Origin: Terriglobia bacterium
GTDB lineage: Bacteria > Acidobacteriota > Terriglobia > UBA7540
Direction of reading: 5' to 3'
Length of the DNA: 8,528 nt
NCBI GenBank assembly: GCA_030040515.1
Contig: JASHTO010000166.1
Location: 1 to 8,528, forward strand
Under the pieces are notes generated by a model. That model saw only the letters and a program-made list of their open reading frames with translations. It was not told the origin of the DNA and did not search any database. The translations under genes were made by a program, and so were the position numbers. Positions 5,136 to 8,528 of the stretch are shown here, piece after piece. Numbering within the stretch: the stretch's first letter is position 1; each line of letters opens with the position of its first letter.

Positions 5136-5852
5136 TTATGACAAGTACTCCTCAATGCGATTGACCACCGTTTTCAATGCCTTGATGCGCGCCCACCATT
5201 TCCAATTCCCTTCCACGATGGTCCAGGGAGCGTATTCGGTGTCCGTCTTCTCAAACATATCTTCGAGAGCTTCGATGTAAGCGTCCCACTTTTCGCGGTT
5301 GCGCCAGTCTTCCTCCGTCAGCTTCCAGTTCTTCCAGGGATCCTTTTCACGCTTCTTGAAGCGGTCAAGCTGCTCCTTTTTGGAGATGTGAATCCAGAAT
5401 TTAACAAGGATCATTCCGTCGTCGATAATCGTCTTCTCAAAATCATTGATCTCGCCGTAAGCGCGCTGCCACTCCTCCTTCTTGGCGAACTTCTCCACGC
5501 GCTCCACCAGCACGCGCCCGTACCAGGTGCGGTCAAATATGCCGATGCGCCCGCGCGGAGGGAGGCGCAGCCAAAATCGCCGCAACCAGTGATGGGCTTT
5601 TTCCCCGGGTGTGGGCGCGCCGATGGGATGCACTTCGTATCCGCGAGGATCAAGCGACTCGGTAATACGCATGATGTTCCCGCCCTTGCCCGCCGCGTCG
5701 CAGCCTTCGTAAGCGATGGCCACAGCAATCCCCTTTTCCACGATCTTGCGCTGCAACTTCAGGAGCTTGAACTGGTATTCTTCCAGCAACTCCTCGTATT
5801 CACCCTTCGATTCGAGTTTCTTGTCAAGATCGAGTTTGTCGAGGTACCCCAT
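5136..5852 (-). CDS. ppk2: PPK2-family polyphosphate kinase
   Basis: A 238-residue single-domain PPK2, which moves phosphate between polyphosphate and nucleotides in the cytoplasm. Walker A is EGCDAAGKGG (49-58, K56), Walker B is IGIFDRTWYGR (103-113, D107), and the lid region (about 161-190) shows the family's RFKKRE...DPWKNWKLTEEDW pattern. Other PPK2 members usually have Arg where Cys51 sits in Walker A (EGRDAAGKG). The FDRxWYGRVLVERVE stretch is most like polyphosphate:AMP phosphotransferases (class II or the PAP C-terminal half), so AMP may be the acceptor, but class cannot be fixed by eye. The start at ATG 5852 is secured by AGGAGGTT (5858-5865), 5 bases upstream. Preceding it are 266 bases to pnp with a possible promoter, so it is probably transcribed separately from pnp. 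Confidence 0.9.
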   Translation of the reverse strand: MGYLDKLDLDKKLESKGEYEELLEEYQFKLLKLQRKIVEKGIAVAIAYEGCDAAGKGGNIMRITESLDPRGYEVHPIGAPTPGEKAHHWLRRFWLRLPPRGRIGIFDRTWYGRVLVERVEKFAKKEEWQRAYGEINDFEKTIIDDGMILVKFWIHISKKEQLDRFKKREKDPWKNWKLTEEDWRNREKWDAYIEALEDMFEKTDTEYAPWTIVEGNWKWWARIKALKTVVNRIEEYLS

Positions 5853-5980
5853 GGCTCAACCTCCTGAAAGCCCACACAATCCCCGCCCCTCGGCGCGAGC
5901 CTGCGCGCATCGGCGCCCCCACAGCCGATTCCTGGATGATGCGGTCTACCGATGCGGAGAATTCCACCAACCGGGGGCGG

Positions 5981-6010
5981 ATTCTACCAGAACCTCACAC
6001 TGGGCCGCAA
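5981..6010 (-). promoter_or_regulatory. Possible ppk2 promoter
   Basis: On the minus strand TTGCGG (6005-6010) and TAGAAT (5981-5986), 18 bases apart, match three and five positions of the sigma-70 boxes. The start would lie about 120 bases before the ppk2 ATG, giving a GC-rich leader. The -35 match is weak. Confidence 0.3.
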
Positions 6011-6118
6011 AGGATTTTCGGAAATTCGATTCAAAAGGAGGGCAGAGGCACGGAATTCGCTTCCGCGCCCCCGATTGCGCGTTGAATGAATAGAAGGTCG
6101 CTCCGAAACACCCGCAGC

Positions 6119-8233
6119 TTAGTTCGCCGCCTCGGGCTTAGCCTCCGCTTTGGCGCGTTGATCGCGCAAAACGGCCTTGCGGCTCAGGCGCACCTTATTA
6201 CCTTCCACGGAAATGACCTTCACCAGAATCTGGTCGCCCACTTTGAACTCATCGCGGATGTCCCGGATGCGGTGTTCGGCCACTTCGCTGATGTGCAGCA
6301 GACCGTCCGTTCCCGGGAAGATCTCCACGAAAGCTCCGAAATCGGCCAGGCGCACAACTTTTCCAAGGTAGGTTTTGCCAATCTCGGCTTCCGCCAGCAG
6401 GTCGCGGATCATCTTGAGCGCCTTGGAGGCGGAAGGCTCATCGGTGGCGGCCACGTTCACGGAGCCGTCGTCTTCAACATCAATTTTTACCCCCGTCTGA
6501 TCAATGATGCCGCGAATCACCTTGCCGCCCGGCCCGATGAGCTCACCGATCTTCGCGGGATTGATCTTCATGGCGTAGATGCGCGGCGCGTGGGCGGAAA
6601 TATTGGCGCGCGGCGTGGAGAGCGTCTCCAGCATCTTGCCCAGCACGTGCAGTCGGGCGGCCTGCGCCTGGGTCAGCGCCTCCGACATGATTTGTGGAGT
6701 GATGCCCGTGGTCTTGATGTCCATTTGCAGCGCCGTGATGCCGTCCTTGGTTCCGGCAACTTTGAAATCCATGTCGCCATAGTGATCTTCAGCGCCCGCG
6801 ATGTCCGTCAGAATTGCGTACTTATCGCCTTCCTTTACCAGGCCCATGGCGATTCCCGCCACGGGTGATTTCATCGGCACGCCTGCATCCATCAGGGCCA
6901 GCGTTCCGCCGCACACCGAGGCCATGGAAGATGAGCCGTTGGATTCCAGAATGTCCGAGACCACGCGAACCGTGTAGGGAAATTCCTTTTCATCGGGAAT
7001 CATGCTCAGCAGGGCGCGCTCGGCGAGCGCTCCGTGGCCGATTTCGCGGCGCCCCGGGCCGCGCAGAAACCCGACCTCACCTACGCTGAAGGGCGGGAAA
7101 TTGTAGTGCAGCATGAAGCGCTTGAAGGCCTCGCCTTCCAGCACGTCCATGCGCTGCTGGTCTTCCGCCGTTCCCAGCGTCGCCGTCACCAGCGCCTGCG
7201 TCTCACCGCGCGTAAACAGCGCCGAACCGTGCGTGCGCGGCAGGATTCCCACCTCGCAGGTGATGGGGCGCACCTGGTTGAAAGCTCGCTTGTCGGGCCG
7301 CTGGCGCTTCATCACCACGTCATCGCGGAAAAGGCGCTCTTCCAATTCATCAAAATATTTCGCCGCCAGTTTGCGCTTGGCCTCATCGTCTTCGGGGTAA
7401 CTCCCCACCAGGCTTTTACGCAATTCGGAAATTTTGTGCTGGCTTTCCAACTTGATGTATTTGGAAGTGTCCATCGCTTCGTGAAGCGCCGCTTCGGCCT
7501 TGGCTTTCACTTCCGCGAACATCGCTTCATCGCGCGCGGGGGCATTGAACTCCCGCTTCTTGAGCCCCAATTTGGCGAACAGTTCCTTCTGCGCGGCGAC
7601 AATCTTGCGAATCTCGCCGTGCCCGTATTGAATCGCGTCGATGATAGTGGCCTCGGAAACTTCTTTCGCCCCCGCCTCGACCATCACAATCGCATCTTCC
7701 GTGCCCGCTACCACAATGTTCAACAGGCTTTTCTTGACATCGCTATAGGTGGGATTCGTGACAAGCTGGCCGTCCACCAGGCCCACCCGCACCGCGCCCA
7801 CCGGCGCGAAGAACGGAATGTCGGAAAGGTAGAGCGCAGCTCCGCCCGCCACCAGGCCGATCACGTCGGGGTTATTCTCCGAGTCGGCGGAGAGCACCAG
7901 CGCAATCACCTGCGTTTCGTCCTTGAAACCCTCGGGGAAGAGAGGCCGGACGGGCCGGTCAATCAGCCGGCTGGTGAGAATCTCCTTCTCCGTCGGCCGG
8001 CCTTCGCGCTTGAAGAAGCCGCCGGGAATTCTTCCCGCGGCGTAGGTGTATTCCCGATAGTCTACCGTTAGGGGAAAGAAATCGATTCCCTCCCTGGGAT
8101 CCGTGGAGCAGGCGGTAGCCAGCACCACAGTGTCCCCGTAACGCACGTATGCAGAGCCATTGGCTTGCTTGGCCACCCGGCCACATTCCATCGAAAGGGT
8201 GTTTGAACCCAGAGTAATACTAACTTGTTCCAT
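6119..8233 (-). CDS. pnp: Polynucleotide phosphorylase
   Basis: A complete 704-residue PNPase, the 3'-to-5' phosphorolytic exoribonuclease that makes nucleoside diphosphates from RNA and joins the RNA degradosome in many bacteria. Domains in order: a first RNase PH fold (1-140) with FFKREGRP (73-80) and SRLIDRP (88-94); an all-helical linker (about 205-310); the catalytic second RNase PH fold (about 320-545) with SNGSSSMASVCGG (431-443) for phosphate binding and EDHYGDMDFKVAGT (482-495) carrying the catalytic aspartates; KH (about 550-615) with GPGG (567-570); and S1 (about 620-688) with FGAFVE and GLLHISE. The tail is short and Lys/Ala/Glu-rich. Length is normal for the family. AGGAGGA (8239-8245) is 5 bases before the ATG. 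It lies downstream of rpsO, the standard order, and a terminator separates them. No obvious terminator follows pnp. Confidence 0.98.
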   Translation of the reverse strand: MEQVSITLGSNTLSMECGRVAKQANGSAYVRYGDTVVLATACSTDPREGIDFFPLTVDYREYTYAAGRIPGGFFKREGRPTEKEILTSRLIDRPVRPLFPEGFKDETQVIALVLSADSENNPDVIGLVAGGAALYLSDIPFFAPVGAVRVGLVDGQLVTNPTYSDVKKSLLNIVVAGTEDAIVMVEAGAKEVSEATIIDAIQYGHGEIRKIVAAQKELFAKLGLKKREFNAPARDEAMFAEVKAKAEAALHEAMDTSKYIKLESQHKISELRKSLVGSYPEDDEAKRKLAAKYFDELEERLFRDDVVMKRQRPDKRAFNQVRPITCEVGILPRTHGSALFTRGETQALVTATLGTAEDQQRMDVLEGEAFKRFMLHYNFPPFSVGEVGFLRGPGRREIGHGALAERALLSMIPDEKEFPYTVRVVSDILESNGSSSMASVCGGTLALMDAGVPMKSPVAGIAMGLVKEGDKYAILTDIAGAEDHYGDMDFKVAGTKDGITALQMDIKTTGITPQIMSEALTQAQAARLHVLGKMLETLSTPRANISAHAPRIYAMKINPAKIGELIGPGGKVIRGIIDQTGVKIDVEDDGSVNVAATDEPSASKALKMIRDLLAEAEIGKTYLGKVVRLADFGAFVEIFPGTDGLLHISEVAEHRIRDIRDEFKVGDQILVKVISVEGNKVRLSRKAVLRDQRAKAEAKPEAAN

Positions 8234-8286
8234 CTTATTCCTCCTAGTAATCCACGTCGATCATCGAGACCGCATCGCGGGTCATG

Positions 8287-8338
8287 GCATGCTCATCGGT
8301 CCGGCAGGATGATCACTCTACCCCGCCGTCCGGCATGC
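8287..8338 (-). promoter_or_regulatory. pnp leader stem-loop, possible autoregulatory site
   Basis: The pnp leader can fold as a long stem: GCATGC (8333-8338) with GCATGC (8287-8292) outside, CGG (8330-8332) with CCG (8297-8299), and GGCGGG (8322-8327) with CCTGCC (8303-8308) inside, with a 13-base loop. An 8-base direct repeat GTCCGGCA (plus strand, 8299-8306 and 8328-8335) lies within it. In E. coli a leader stem cut by RNase III lets PNPase repress its own mRNA. Whether this stem does the same is inference. Confidence 0.4.
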
Positions 8339-8403
8339 AGGTTATTCAGGGAGCTGCGAATCGAGGTGGATGTGGAAGCCTTCTGTCCGGCCGGAAGACC
8401 CCC

Positions 8404-8445
8404 AAAAAACGAAAGCGATCCCTGCCGGAAATCCGGAGGATCGCT
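8404..8445 (-). terminator. Intrinsic terminator after rpsO
   Basis: On the minus strand AGCGATCC (8438-8445) pairs perfectly with GGATCGCT (8414-8421), with an inner CCGG/CCGG stem, followed by TTTCGTTTTTT with a run of six T (8404-8409). It begins 56 bases after the rpsO stop. It should end or attenuate rpsO transcription, so pnp is either read through or has its own promoter, which I could not find. Confidence 0.8.
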
Positions 8446-8501
8446 TGGACGTACAATCTTGACCTTTCAAATATCGCAAAACTCTCGGGTTATGCACCGG
8501 A

Positions 8502-8528
8502 CTACTTGCGGATGCCCAACTTTTCGAT
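8502..8528 (-). CDS. rpsO: 30S ribosomal protein S15, last eight codons (runs off window)
   Basis: Reading leftward from the window edge the codons give IEKLGIRK and then TAG (8502-8504). This is the characteristic C-terminus of ribosomal protein S15 (typically ...LI-E-x-LGLRx). The position immediately before pnp on the same strand is the widely conserved rpsO-pnp order, which makes the call firm despite the short piece. S15 binds 16S rRNA in the small subunit; the rest of the gene is outside the window. Confidence 0.85.
   Translation of the reverse strand: MEKLGIRK

Noticed and set aside
6051..6065. CGGAA/TTCCG hairpin after pnp as a terminator
   Set aside because: The stem is only 5 bases with no proper T run, and it lies over 50 bases after the stop.
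6086..6868. 260-codon plus-strand frame antisense to the 3' half of pnp
   Set aside because: Same composition artefact; it covers the well-conserved KH and S1 coding region of pnp.
7034..8071. 345-codon open frame on the plus strand, antisense to pnp
   Set aside because: It mirrors the GC-rich third positions of pnp, is His/Arg-rich, shows no recognisable domain and has no ribosome site.

Overview
The window reads as chromosomal DNA of a GC-rich bacterium. Gene style points to Acidobacteriota: a PilZ protein with a degenerate first domain and CxxC pairs, a galT with unusual chemistry residues, and CACAGAG-type intergenic palindromes. That placement is inference from sequence style; no marker gene long enough to settle it is present. 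There is no CRISPR array, tRNA, rRNA, transposase or phage gene that I can see.

Layout. At the left edge is the first third of a DNA-binding domain of an IclR-family regulator, reading out of the window on the minus strand, with a TTGACA/AATAAT promoter so close to its ATG that the mRNA may be nearly leaderless. A 360-base non-coding stretch follows, with a palindrome and a CACAGAG hairpin repeat. Next comes a plus-strand pair: a stand-alone AAA+ ATPase that looks like the second ATPase ring of ClpB cut out on its own, and a small conserved-looking protein of unknown function. A non-coding stretch of about 470 bases carries several stem-loops, an element bounded by 11-base inverted repeats and a likely promoter for galT (galactose-1-phosphate uridylyltransferase).

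From 3493 to the end everything reads on the minus strand. A STAS-domain protein and a PilZ-domain protein form a tight two-gene operon (3 bases apart, the second ribosome site inside the first gene), suggesting linked partner-switch and cyclic-di-GMP control. Upstream of them are a short Tat-signal reading frame that may be a gene remnant, and a PPK2-type polyphosphate kinase with a strong Shine-Dalgarno site. The right quarter is pnp (polynucleotide phosphorylase), complete, with a foldable leader, preceded by an intrinsic terminator and the last eight codons of rpsO. This is the classic rpsO-pnp arrangement.

The most unusual content is the single-ring ClpB-D2-like ATPase, which keeps its Walker motifs, pore-loop tyrosine and arginine finger but lacks the usual sensor-2 arginine and all substrate-recruiting domains, together with its uncharacterised neighbour. 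The rest is largely housekeeping or signalling genes with local oddities.
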